In this document: positions 1 to 8,195 of the stretch, one piece after another
Layout of the letters: each line of letters starts with the position of its first letter
Position numbering within the stretch: position 1 is the stretch's first letter
The notes under the pieces: generated by a model
Databases searched by the model: none
Told to the model about the DNA's origin: nothing
The model's input: only the letters and a program-made list of their open reading frames with translations
Translations under genes and position numbers: made by a program
Assembly (NCBI GenBank): GCA_964423745.1
Contig: CAYRGG010000034.1
Span: 1 to 45,831, forward strand
Direction of reading: 5' to 3'
DNA length: 45,831 nucleotides
Origin: CAYRGG01 sp964423745
GTDB lineage: Bacteria > Pseudomonadota > Gammaproteobacteria > Competibacterales > Competibacteraceae

Positions 1-2445
1 GTGGGTGATAAGCTGCTCAGTATTCGTGAGCAGTCGGGTCCAGACTCAGTATTTTGGTTAGGTTCTGCAAAACACAATAATGAACAAGCCTATCTGGTGC
101 GCAAGTTTGCCGCCATGTGGGGCACTAATAACGTAGACCACCAAGCCCGCATCTGTCATTCCACCACTGTAGCCGGGGTTGCCAATACCTGGGGCTACGG
201 GGCCATGACCAATTCCTATAACGATATACACAATTGCAAAGCCATGCTAATTATCGGCGGCAATCCCGCCGAGGCCCATCCGGTTTCCTTACAGCATATT
301 TTCCGCGCCAAGGAAAAAGGCGCCAAACTCATTGTGGTGGATCCCCGCTTTACCCGCACCGCGGCCCATGCGGATCATTATGTCAAATTGCGTCCCGGTA
401 GCGATGTGGCTTTAATATGGGGCGTGCTTTGGCATGTCTTTGAAAACCAATGGGAAGATAAGGAATTTATCCGTCAGCGTGTCTATGGTATGGAGAAAAT
501 TCGCCCCGAAGTGGCCAAGTGGACACCGGACAAGGTGGAGGATGTCACTGGTGTGCCCGAGGCAGACGTCAAACAGATTGCTCAGACCATGGCGGAGAAC
601 CGGCCCGGCACCCTGATCTGGTGCATGGGGGGTACTCAGCATACCACCGGTAACAACAATACCCGCGCTTACTGTATTTTACAGTTGGCTTTAGGTAATT
701 TGGGGGTTGAGGGTGGCGGCACTGATATTTTTCGCGGTCACGATAATGTCCAAGGCGCCACCGACCTGGGGGTGTTATCTGATACCTTGCCGGGTTACTA
801 CGGTCTCAGTGAGGGTGCTTGGCAGCATTGGGCGAGTATTTGGGATCTGGATTATGAATGGCTGCAATCCCGCTTTGATCCAAAAACCTATGAAGAAGCC
901 GAGGGCGAACAGGTAGCGCCCATGCATACCAAAGGGATTCCCGTGTCCCGTTGGATCGATGGGGTATTGGAAGACAAGGCGCAAATCGCCCAGCGGGATA
1001 ATCTGCGCGCCATGGTGTTTTGGGGCCATGCTCCTAACAGCCAAACCCGCGGTCCGGAGATGAAAAAAGCCATGGAGAAGGTGGATCTCTTGGTGGTGAT
1101 AGACCCCTATCCTACGGTCAGTGCAGTAATGCATGACCGCACCGATGGGGCTTATCTATTACCAGCAAGTACGCAGTTTGAAACCTATGGCTCTGCGACG
1201 GCGTCTAACCGGTCTATTCAATGGCGCGATCGTGTTATCGAGCCGTTGTTCGAGTCGTTACCCGATCACACTATTGCTTACAAGCTGGCTAAAAAGTTAG
1301 GTTTTGCCGAGGAACTCACTAAGAACATCAAAGTCACCAATGACGAGCCGTTGATTGAAGACATCACTCGGGAATTTAATCGCGGCATGTGGACCATCGG
1401 TTATACAGGCCAAAGCCCCGAGCGGCTTAAACTGCATCAACAAAACTGGCATACCTTTCACACCACGTCGCTAAAAGGGGAAGGTGGACCCGCTGATGGG
1501 GACTTTTATGGGATGCCCTGGCCCTGCTGGGGAACCCCAGAGATGAACCATCCAGGCACGCCCGTGCTCTATGACACCAGCAAGACAGTGGCAGAAGGAG
1601 GACTGACCTTCCGGGCCCGCTTCGGTGTGGAGCATGAGGGGGTGAGTTTGTTAGCCGACGAGTCCTATAGTAAAGGCTCTGACATTCAGGATGGCTATCC
1701 CGAGTTTACCTCGGATATGCTCAAGAGTTTAGGCTGGTGGGATGAGCTGAGTGTCGAAGAAAAGACCCTGGCGGAAGGTAAAAACTGGAAGACCGACCGT
1801 TCTGGGGGCATTCAACGGGTCGCCATTAAACACGGTTGCGCTCCCTTTGGTAACGCCAAGGCGCGGGCCATTGTGTGGACGTTTCCCGATCCGGTGCCCA
1901 TCCACCGGGAACCGCTATACACCACCCGGCGGGATTTGGTGGAAAAATATCCTACCTACGAGGATCGTCGTTCTTTCTTCCGGCTTCCTGTGCGTTACGA
2001 ATCCATTCAAGCCAAGGATTATTCCAAAGATTTTCCTTTGATTCACACCAGCGGTCGCTTGGTGGAGTATGAGGGGGGTGGTGACGAAACACGCTCCAAC
2101 CCGTGGCTTGCCGAGTTGCAACAAAACATGTTTACGGAAATCCATCCCGCGGACGCCAATGATCTTAATATTCAGGACGGTCAAGATATTTGGGTGGAAG
2201 GCCCTGAAGGCGGTCGTATTAGGGTTAAGGCCAAATTATCTCGAAGCATAGCCCCCGGCGTAGTGTGGTCGCCATTTCATTTTGGCGGTCATTTCCAAGG
2301 CAAGGATTTACGGTCTAAATATCCACAAGGCGCCGACCCCTATGTGCTGGGTGAAGCCTGTAACACGGTGTTTACCTATGGCTATGATTCGGTGACCCAG
2401 ATGCAGGAAACCAAGTGCTCTCTTTGCAAGATTTACCCAGCCTGA
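1..2445 (+). CDS. Formate dehydrogenase alpha (catalytic) subunit, N-terminally truncated by window edge
   Basis: This is the molybdopterin-binding catalytic subunit of a membrane-bound formate dehydrogenase, which oxidises formate to CO2 and passes electrons to the beta subunit. The visible 814 residues match the body of FdnG/FdoG-type enzymes: GAMTN followed by GGNPAEAHP and VVDPRFTRTAA, then a C-terminal MoCo-binding domain ending in KCSLCKIYPA. The active-site motif reads ARICHS, with Cys52 (codon TGT at 154-156) where E. coli FdnG has selenocysteine. The TAT signal and N-terminal [4Fe-4S] ligands are missing, so the GTG at position 1 is unlikely to be the real start. The gene leads the fdh operon; the beta subunit starts 15 bp downstream after the SD-like GAGGAGG. 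Confidence 0.93.
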   Translation: MGDKLLSIREQSGPDSVFWLGSAKHNNEQAYLVRKFAAMWGTNNVDHQARICHSTTVAGVANTWGYGAMTNSYNDIHNCKAMLIIGGNPAEAHPVSLQHIFRAKEKGAKLIVVDPRFTRTAAHADHYVKLRPGSDVALIWGVLWHVFENQWEDKEFIRQRVYGMEKIRPEVAKWTPDKVEDVTGVPEADVKQIAQTMAENRPGTLIWCMGGTQHTTGNNNTRAYCILQLALGNLGVEGGGTDIFRGHDNVQGATDLGVLSDTLPGYYGLSEGAWQHWASIWDLDYEWLQSRFDPKTYEEAEGEQVAPMHTKGIPVSRWIDGVLEDKAQIAQRDNLRAMVFWGHAPNSQTRGPEMKKAMEKVDLLVVIDPYPTVSAVMHDRTDGAYLLPASTQFETYGSATASNRSIQWRDRVIEPLFESLPDHTIAYKLAKKLGFAEELTKNIKVTNDEPLIEDITREFNRGMWTIGYTGQSPERLKLHQQNWHTFHTTSLKGEGGPADGDFYGMPWPCWGTPEMNHPGTPVLYDTSKTVAEGGLTFRARFGVEHEGVSLLADESYSKGSDIQDGYPEFTSDMLKSLGWWDELSVEEKTLAEGKNWKTDRSGGIQRVAIKHGCAPFGNAKARAIVWTFPDPVPIHREPLYTTRRDLVEKYPTYEDRRSFFRLPVRYESIQAKDYSKDFPLIHTSGRLVEYEGGGDETRSNPWLAELQQNMFTEIHPADANDLNIQDGQDIWVEGPEGGRIRVKAKLSRSIAPGVVWSPFHFGGHFQGKDLRSKYPQGADPYVLGEACNTVFTYGYDSVTQMQETKCSLCKIYPA

Positions 2446-2460
2446 GGAGGATAACCACCC

Positions 2461-3045
2461 ATGGCGCGAATGAAATTTTTGTGCGATGCCGAACGTTGCA
2501 TCGAATGTAATGCCTGTGTCACAGCCTGTAAAAACGAGCATGAGGTTCCTTGGGGCGTCAATCGCCGTCGGGTCGTCACCCTCAATGACGGCGAACCCGG
2601 CGAAAAATCCCTTTCGGCGGCCTGTATGCACTGTTCTGATGCCCCCTGCGCGGCGGTGTGCCCGGTAGACTGTTTTTATACCACCGCTGATGGCATTGTA
2701 CTGCACGACAAAGATCAATGTATTGGTTGTGGCTATTGCTTCTATGCCTGTCCCTTTGGCGCACCCCAGTACCCGCAAAATTCCGCTTTTGGGGTGCGGG
2801 GCAAAATGGACAAATGCACTTTCTGCGCGGGCGGTCCAGAAGAAGACGGCTCCCCGGAGGAGTATGCCAAGTATGGCGCTAACCGGATTGCCGAAGGCAA
2901 GCTACCCCTCTGCGCTGAGATGTGTTCCACCAAGGCATTGTTGGCGGGGGATGGGGATATGGTGGCGGATATCTATCGGGAGCGTGTGTTGCAGCGGGGT
3001 GGACGACCCCAAACCTGGGGATGGGATAAAGCCTATCCGGCTTGA
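2461..3045 (+). CDS. Formate dehydrogenase beta subunit, 4 x [4Fe-4S] ferredoxin
   Basis: This electron-transfer subunit carries electrons from the alpha subunit to the cytochrome b subunit. In 194 residues it has the four cysteine clusters of the FdnH/HybA type: CIECNACVTAC near residue 18, CMHCSDAPCAAVCP around 58-70, CIGCGYCFYACP around 87-98, and CTFC with a later CAEMC. It is shorter than E. coli FdnH (about 294 aa) and lacks that protein's C-terminal membrane anchor, as in the shorter beta subunits of many proteobacteria. The ATG follows a strong GAGGAGG at the end of the alpha gene, indicating tight operon coupling. Confidence 0.93.
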   Translation: MARMKFLCDAERCIECNACVTACKNEHEVPWGVNRRRVVTLNDGEPGEKSLSAACMHCSDAPCAAVCPVDCFYTTADGIVLHDKDQCIGCGYCFYACPFGAPQYPQNSAFGVRGKMDKCTFCAGGPEEDGSPEEYAKYGANRIAEGKLPLCAEMCSTKALLAGDGDMVADIYRERVLQRGGRPQTWGWDKAYPA

Positions 3046-3060
3046 TAGAAAGAAAAGCAT

Positions 3061-3091
3061 AACTAGGGCTTGCTGCATAAAGGCCCTGGTT
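3061..3091 (+). other. Stem-loop in the fdh operon between beta subunit and lipoprotein genes
   Basis: AACTAGGGC at 3061-3069 pairs with GCCCTGGTT at 3083-3091 (nine pairs including one G-U) around a 13-nt loop. No T-run follows, so it is not a classical terminator. By inference it may be an mRNA processing or stabilising hairpin that separates the abundant upstream message from the two downstream genes. Confidence 0.4.
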
Positions 3092-3135
3092 ATACCTAAA
3101 TCCGAAAAAATCATTTCATGGGAGAGGTTTTAGCG

Positions 3136-3336
3136 ATGAGACGCCAAGCCTGCTTTTTTTGTTTCATGATTGTTTTGTTAATGGGGTGCAGCGAAGCGCC
3201 GTCCATTGGGTCCATTCATTTCCATTCACCGGGTAAATACACAGGCAAGGTCGATCCGCTCTTGACCGTTGCGGGTACCCCAAAACACGAAGCGCGGCTG
3301 CGAGCGCGCTTTCAACAGATACAAACGGATCGTTGA
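3136..3336 (+). CDS. Small lipoprotein of the formate dehydrogenase operon
   Basis: This is a 66-residue predicted lipoprotein of unknown function. A basic start (MRRQ) leads into a hydrophobic stretch and the lipobox LLMGC, so the mature protein starts at Cys18 and has only about 49 residues, with no recognised domain. I chose the ATG at 3136 because GGAGAGG lies upstream at normal spacing; an earlier in-frame ATG at 3118 would put six non-signal residues first. Its position between the beta and gamma genes suggests an assembly or stability role for the periplasm-facing dehydrogenase, but that is inference from context only. Confidence 0.7.
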   Translation: MRRQACFFCFMIVLLMGCSEAPSIGSIHFHSPGKYTGKVDPLLTVAGTPKHEARLRARFQQIQTDR

Positions 3337-3356
3337 GTTTAGAGGCTTTGTTGCCA

Positions 3357-4439
3357 ATGAGAACGCAAGATACAGTTGTAAAAAAACGCCGAGGTCGTGG
3401 CAAGCGTATCGTCGGCTGGGTGCTTATGGTTTTATTGGGGGTAGGGATGCTTATTCCGGTAGGATTACATCTCTTTAGCAGCCCTGTGGAAGCCCAAGCA
3501 GAAAATACCCAAACACCTACCAACGAGAGATCCAATTACTGGCGGGAAGTCCGCCAAGGCACAGCTGGCTATTCAGCAGTCTCCGGTCGAGAGGCCAATG
3601 TGTTAATCCAGAACGGTGGCGAGAACTGGCGTGTTTTAAGGTACCCTATCGCTGTGTATACCTCCTGGCTGATCGCTTTTGTGGTATTTATGGCGGGTTT
3701 GTTCCATATTATCAATGGTCCGCAAAAATTAGATCACGGACGTTCTGGTCTCACCCTCGAACGCTGGACGTTATTTGAACGGATACTCCATTGGTATGTG
3801 GCTATTTTGTTCACTATCCTTGTCATTACCGGGTTGAGTCTTCTTTACGGTCGCCATGTGCTTATCCCCATCTTGGGCAAGGACGTTTTTGCGGCTTACG
3901 CCGGGTTTGCCAAGATGACCCATAATTATTTGGGTCCGTTTTTCTCGGTGGGCATGTTGCTGATGATTATCATTTGGGTCAAAGATAATCTTCCCATTAA
4001 AGCCGATTTAGAATGGGCGAAAACCGCCGGTGGCATGTGGGGTGAGGGACATCCGCCCGCCGACAAGGCCAACGCAGGCGAAAAGCTCATGTTTTGGCAA
4101 TTTGCCGTGACTGGCATAGCCTTAATTGTGACTGGTTTTATTCTTAATTTTCCAAATTTTGACCAATCCCGGGAAGTGATGCAGTGGTCACTAGGCATTC
4201 ATGTGGTTGCTGCTGTCATCACCATTGTGACAACCATAGGGCATATGTACATGGCGCTTTTTGGTGTGGAAGGGGCGTTAGAAGGGATGATCGATGGGCG
4301 GGTGGATGCCGCATGGGCTAAACAACATCATAATATCTGGTATGAGAAACAGTTGGAAAAAGGCGTAGTACCTGAACCCACGCCTCAGCCTCAACAGCGC
4401 GTGTCTGAAAACCCTCGGGTGGAACCACGATCTACATAG
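3357..4439 (+). CDS. Formate dehydrogenase gamma subunit, cytochrome b556 type
   Basis: This membrane subunit anchors the formate dehydrogenase and passes electrons through haem b to the quinone pool. After an N-terminal hydrophobic segment (about residues 18-37) and a periplasmic stretch containing NYWREVRQG, it has the four-helix FdnI/FdoI core: LERWTLFERILHWYVAI with a likely haem-ligand His, LLYGRH, MTHNYLGPFFS, and the last helix with GIHVVAAVITIVTTIGHMY. The ATG at 3357 gives 360 residues and follows AGAGG at 3341-3345. A TTG at 3333 would overlap the preceding stop and cannot be excluded. The C-terminal tail is Pro/Gln-rich and not conserved in character. Confidence 0.9.
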   Translation: MRTQDTVVKKRRGRGKRIVGWVLMVLLGVGMLIPVGLHLFSSPVEAQAENTQTPTNERSNYWREVRQGTAGYSAVSGREANVLIQNGGENWRVLRYPIAVYTSWLIAFVVFMAGLFHIINGPQKLDHGRSGLTLERWTLFERILHWYVAILFTILVITGLSLLYGRHVLIPILGKDVFAAYAGFAKMTHNYLGPFFSVGMLLMIIIWVKDNLPIKADLEWAKTAGGMWGEGHPPADKANAGEKLMFWQFAVTGIALIVTGFILNFPNFDQSREVMQWSLGIHVVAAVITIVTTIGHMYMALFGVEGALEGMIDGRVDAAWAKQHHNIWYEKQLEKGVVPEPTPQPQQRVSENPRVEPRST

Positions 4440-4557
4440 GGAGAAAATGAACCTTCCCAAACTTTCCTCTGCCTGAAGTCAGTAGGCAATGGGTAGCCTT
4501 GAGTAGGTTATTTACCCTTGAGTGTAAATCGATAGGGTGGGCTAGGTGATAGTCTTA

Positions 4558-4700
4558 GAAGCTGTTTTAAAACCTCGCGACATTCGCTGAATCAAGGCGC
4601 AGCACCTTCGAGCAGCGCAGTTTACAGGCAAGTAAATGAGCAGCGGAGAAGGTGCTGTAACGCCGAGTCAGCGGATATGAGCAGGTTTAAAAACAGCTTC
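4558..4700. repeat. 143-bp imperfect palindrome, MITE-like or large REP-like element
   Basis: The ends are an 18-bp inverted repeat with 17 matches: GAAGCTGTTTTAAAACCT at 4558-4575 and AGGTTTAAAAACAGCTTC at 4683-4700. Inside, CAGCACCTTC (4600-4609) pairs perfectly with GAAGGTGCTG (4648-4657), and CGCTGA (4585-4590) with TCAGCG (4668-4673), so most of the element can fold on itself. It has no coding capacity. The structure fits a non-autonomous mobile element or a dispersed palindromic repeat. Only one copy is seen in this window, so its repetitive nature is inferred. Confidence 0.7.
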
Positions 4701-4727
4701 TTAACCCACCTTTGCTATTATGCAACC

Positions 4728-4802
4728 ATGAGCACTGACAAAAAAATCCAACATTACAGTATCGAGGAGTAGTTTGCTCTTGAGCGGGAAGCCTTCTATT
4801 AA
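4728..4802 (+). pseudogene. Remnant of a Uma2-family (DUF820) PD-(D/E)XK nuclease gene, N-terminal fragment
   Basis: An ATG at 4728 opens a frame reading MSTDKKIQHYSIEE, then TAG, then FALEREAFY, then TAA. The pattern Y-S/T-I/L-E-E-Y-L-A-L-E-R-E is the typical N terminus of Uma2/DUF820 proteins, in which a Tyr would sit where TAG is found. The conserved downstream part with the nuclease core is absent. This is a decayed fragment with at least one nonsense mutation and a 3' truncation, next to the palindromic element. Identification rests on about 22 residues. Confidence 0.5.
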
Positions 4803-4944
4803 ATATTATTAAAATCAAATATTTGACTGTTTTTCCTGGGTTATCTACTACTTTTGTATTACGACGAATGCCGGATAGACAGGGTCGGTGAGAAGGTTAC
4901 ACTCGATAGTCATCGTTTATCGACCTATCGAGAGAGCCTTTACT

Positions 4945-6660
4945 GTGACCCGTATCATCCGCCCCATAACGGCCCATTATTTTAATCCTTCGACGTCTAC
5001 CCTTAATCAATCTCGTCCATTCGACCCCCAAGCGGTCAAGCAACTACAAGCCATCCTGGATGCGCCTGAAGACACCGCTGAGGCGTCTCACTCTAGTCAA
5101 AAACAGTCCGATGCCCCCTCACTCAACCCCTACCATACCCAAGCCTACACCGCGCTTGTCCAAGCCCACCAACAACACGAACAACACCCAGCAAGCCAAG
5201 GCGGCCAAGCGGCCCTCGATAGGCTAGCAGAAGGCCGCTTCAGCAAAGCCGACCTCCTGGCTACATTGGCCAAACATGCCGACAACCCCCAAGCCCTAGC
5301 AGGTATCTTCGACGCCCTAGGTCCTCAGCACACCCTCGACACCTTCTACCAGGTGGACCACCACGACCGTGATGTCATCGGCCCTTCAGGGTATGCGCCA
5401 CTACCTGAGCGGGGCAGAGGGCGGTTGTGGGAGGGTAATCTTGTCGAAGCCTTGCATCGTAAAGAACACTTTGAGCAACGTGAAATTTTCGCTGACGCCC
5501 TGAGCCAAGCCTTGACGGGGGGCTTGAGCGATGCCTTTATCCAGGATCTAGCCAACACGGCCAGCACCTCCACACAGACCGCCAATCAGCTCAGTCAAAT
5601 CCTCGCCCGATCCGATGATACGGCATTGATACCCTTAAAACAGGCACTCTTCAACAATCTGATGACATCGGAGAAAGCCTTAAAACTCATCAGTGACAAA
5701 GATCCTCAAAAACAGCTCAAGATCACTCACCAACGAGGCTGGGTACGGGCGGCCACGTTGTTACTAGGAGATAACCCAACTGCACACTGGCTTGAACCGA
5801 TGCAACGCGCTGTCGGTAGTAAGGAGCTGAGCCAGTTTATCGCCACCGCCGTGCATCACACTGTTGATAAAAAGTTAGACGGTTACTCTTATGGTGACGA
5901 AAACTACCAACGAGGGCTTGAAAGTCTGCTGAGTGGATTGAGTCAGCTTCAGGGGAAGGAATATACGGAACTTAAAGCCCAGGTCTTCAGCGCAGCTAGT
6001 GAAGCCATGGGGGAGACTCATAACCGTAAGGCGCTGACTGAAGGATTGAAGGCGCTGTTTGTGAGTGATCCGAGGGGAATTGCGACGGAAATAAAGCATA
6101 ATTTAAGTAATTCTATACAAAGCAGTACAGCCTTTTCTTTCTTTTTTAAAGAAACCATCTTTAACAACCCAGATCCTGATAACAAGTTTATAGAAGCGAT
6201 AGCTTCAATAACAAAGGAACTGTATCAAAATGCAGTAGATAGTTCATTACTTGAATCGGAAAGTGAAGACAGTGCAATGACCCTAGGTTTATTGTTTGGA
6301 AGTTTGCGAGCTGCTTTCAATGATGCAAAAGTAGAGAATGCAGCTGATCAGGATGCGGTACGTAACATGGCCAATGCATTAACGGGTTTAGCGACGCTCT
6401 TTCCTGGGATCAGCGTCCCGCTTAGCGCCACGAAGGATGCAGTTTTTAATCCTGTTTTTGGTGGTTTATTCAATAGGGATCATCGTGCGCAAGCAGAGAA
6501 GATAGATTTAATAGATGACACGTTTAACAAATTGATAGACGCGATGAATGCCGGATTTAATGGATATAGAAAGCAAACAGGCGGCCATACCGGAAACTTT
6601 TTCAGCATTGAACGTACCACGATCGAGAGTGATGGCAATAACGTATTAGGAAAAAATTAA
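4945..6660 (+). CDS. Unrecognised 571-aa protein, possible polymorphic-toxin or effector-like protein
   Basis: I recognise no family. The GTG at 4945 follows GAGAGAG at 8-nt spacing and gives 571 residues; an upstream GTG at 4888 would add 19. There is no signal peptide or membrane span. The N-terminal part (about residues 15-90) is Gln/His/Pro-rich and the rest looks largely helical. Base composition changes within the gene: 35 of 60 bases are G or C at 5101-5160, but only 21 of 60 at 6121-6180 and 19 of 60 at 6181-6240. The AT-rich last 190 codons match the composition of the following lipoprotein, and residues about 401-456 resemble that lipoprotein's residues 66-125. This layout (older N-terminal module, variable AT-rich C-terminal module, adjacent small gene 4 bp away) resembles polymorphic toxins, but no toxin motif is visible. 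Confidence 0.6.
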   Translation: MTRIIRPITAHYFNPSTSTLNQSRPFDPQAVKQLQAILDAPEDTAEASHSSQKQSDAPSLNPYHTQAYTALVQAHQQHEQHPASQGGQAALDRLAEGRFSKADLLATLAKHADNPQALAGIFDALGPQHTLDTFYQVDHHDRDVIGPSGYAPLPERGRGRLWEGNLVEALHRKEHFEQREIFADALSQALTGGLSDAFIQDLANTASTSTQTANQLSQILARSDDTALIPLKQALFNNLMTSEKALKLISDKDPQKQLKITHQRGWVRAATLLLGDNPTAHWLEPMQRAVGSKELSQFIATAVHHTVDKKLDGYSYGDENYQRGLESLLSGLSQLQGKEYTELKAQVFSAASEAMGETHNRKALTEGLKALFVSDPRGIATEIKHNLSNSIQSSTAFSFFFKETIFNNPDPDNKFIEAIASITKELYQNAVDSSLLESESEDSAMTLGLLFGSLRAAFNDAKVENAADQDAVRNMANALTGLATLFPGISVPLSATKDAVFNPVFGGLFNRDHRAQAEKIDLIDDTFNKLIDAMNAGFNGYRKQTGGHTGNFFSIERTTIESDGNNVLGKN

Positions 6661-6664
6661 GAAC

Positions 6665-7405
6665 ATGTATATAACAAAAGTAGGATTTTATTTTATTTTA
6701 TCAATTGTTCTTGTCTGTTTAGTGGGTTGTCAAAAAAAGGTGACACAAGAAATAGTTGAAGATGAATATGTGAGTATAGTGTATAAGAATTTTGTGATTT
6801 ACCCGCAGGGTGAACAAGAACGACTATTTAAACATCAGGGGCAAGGTCTATATGGGTTACTAAAAACTATTTTAATGAGTAAGGAGATACCTACTGAAAA
6901 AACGTTAAAAGCCTTCTCTCAGTTGTTTGCCGAGGCTTATCGTAACGCGCTAAATGAAAATTTAAGTGAGTCAGAAAACGAAAACCATGCCCAAATCTTG
7001 GGTACGATCATAGGCGGACTGATGGGTTTACGGGAGCAGGTTCTTGCAAAACGGAAATCACGCTGGCTTGCTGGGTGGTATGACTACACAGAGATTGATA
7101 AACGATGGCTGGCATTACTCACCGATATTGTTTTGCTTCATGCCTCCCATATATTACCAAAAGAAGGTATCAGGATAGCTCATACGGGTGATGTTAATGA
7201 GTTTTCAGAATTTATGATACGCAGCCCTTACGCCCAGAACATAGAAAAAGAGGAAGATCTGATCATTAAATTACTTGATAAAATAGTGGACCTTACCATT
7301 CCAAAGTTTAATAGATATGCAAAAGCCACGGAACGTTCCTTAGGAAGTGTTTTTGGTATTGCGCGGGTTGTAGCTTGGGATGATATCAAGTCGTTAACAG
7401 ATTGA
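6665..7405 (+). CDS. Lipoprotein of unknown function, related to the C-terminal part of the preceding protein
   Basis: This is a 246-residue predicted lipoprotein: hydrophobic residues 7-19 lead to the lipobox LVGC, with Cys22 as the first mature residue. The gene is AT-rich and begins 4 bp after the stop of the 571-aa protein, so the two are probably co-translated. Residues 80-125 (AYRNALNENLSESENEN, then ILGTIIGGLMGL) align with LYQNAVDSSLLESESED, then MTLGLLFGSLRAAF, in its neighbour. That indicates duplication of a helical module or a shared interaction surface. A role as a membrane-tethered partner or immunity protein is inference from gene order. Confidence 0.65.
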   Translation: MYITKVGFYFILSIVLVCLVGCQKKVTQEIVEDEYVSIVYKNFVIYPQGEQERLFKHQGQGLYGLLKTILMSKEIPTEKTLKAFSQLFAEAYRNALNENLSESENENHAQILGTIIGGLMGLREQVLAKRKSRWLAGWYDYTEIDKRWLALLTDIVLLHASHILPKEGIRIAHTGDVNEFSEFMIRSPYAQNIEKEEDLIIKLLDKIVDLTIPKFNRYAKATERSLGSVFGIARVVAWDDIKSLTD

Positions 7406-7564
7406 ATAAGCAGTCTCTAAAGGATGGGGATAAAACGATAAAGCATAACCAACATGGATAAGTTGTTTTATAGGTTGTTATCGCGTGACTACACTATTTA
7501 ATCACCACTCGTGTCAATTTTTAGTTGCCGGGTCAAAATGATCTGAAAGTTCTGTGCTTGTAAC

Positions 7565-7775
7565 TTAGTTGAAATGTGCAAGTTGCAATCGTATCGCAAT
7601 AACAGCCATCAGTATCTTCCTGCTAAATCTTGGCACTTTCATTGCTTGTTTTTTACATAAGGCTTTTAACGTAAAACTTATCAGCCATAGAAATCTCTTA
7701 AAACCTTCTTCAGATCCATAAAACAAATATAACAGGATGATAAGGTTGGGAAAATCGAGTGCGCGGATAGTGATG
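7565..7775 (-). pseudogene. Decayed ORF of unknown identity on the minus strand
   Basis: A minus-strand frame stays open for about 70 codons and ends at TAA (7565-7567). It contains FYGSEEGFKRFLWLISFTLK and a basic tail with VPRFSRKILMAVIAIRLQLA. The residue pattern looks protein-like, with hydrophobic helices and clustered basic residues, but no start codon is present and an in-frame TAG lies just upstream. It may be the C terminus of a lost gene, perhaps mobile. The rest of the 418-bp spacer 7406-7823 shows nothing I can support. Confidence 0.35.
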
Positions 7776-7823
7776 AACTATTGCGTTCTTTGGATCATTA
7801 AATGAGCATGAAGGGAACTGGCA

Positions 7824-8195
7824 ATGGATCAAAAAAATAGCATTATTAAGGTCTTAGAGGTTGACGGTGAAGAGGGTAGTATTTCGTTGCTAGGACGTTT
7901 TAGCCAAGGTCAATGGGGTTACGCCGTCAGTCGTGAAGAGAAAGCGCCGCAACGTATAACCGCCAAGAAAAACCCTAAACCGTCACAACCGGACGTTAAA
8001 TGGATGCCGTGGGGTCAAGCCATCTCTGATTTAGATCGTCATTCATGGGTGATTCAAGCTCCCCGCGAGCTACACGTTAAATTTCGCCAGCAAGTGCTTG
8101 CCTTAGTTCAAGAGCGGCTTTACCAAAAAAAAGGTTGTGACACATCCCAAAAATGGATTCGATTAGCTCGCTGGTTGGATCTTACCGACGTTTGA
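7824..8195 (+). CDS. Hypothetical protein, 123 aa
   Basis: I do not recognise this gene. The ATG follows AAGGGA at good spacing. The protein is soluble and basic, with a Trp-rich middle (QWGYAV, KWMPWGQA, HSWVIQAP) and a C-terminal amphipathic helix followed by KWIRLARWLDLTD. No signal peptide or catalytic motif is visible. Its last 33 bp overlap the 3' end of larB on the other strand (tail to tail), which is unusual for unrelated ancestral genes and suggests that one end was extended by recent rearrangement. Confidence 0.6.
   Translation: MDQKNSIIKVLEVDGEEGSISLLGRFSQGQWGYAVSREEKAPQRITAKKNPKPSQPDVKWMPWGQAISDLDRHSWVIQAPRELHVKFRQQVLALVQERLYQKKGCDTSQKWIRLARWLDLTDV

Larger units (their letters stand above)
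4440..4944. other. Gene-free accessory spacer downstream of the fdh operon
   Basis: No intact gene is visible. The stretch holds a palindromic element at 4558-4700 and a Uma2-family remnant at 4728-4802, both listed separately. A short stem TGCCT/AGGCA lies at about 4470-4488. The rest is AT-rich. The stretch marks the border between the conserved fdh operon and an accessory segment. Confidence 0.6.
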
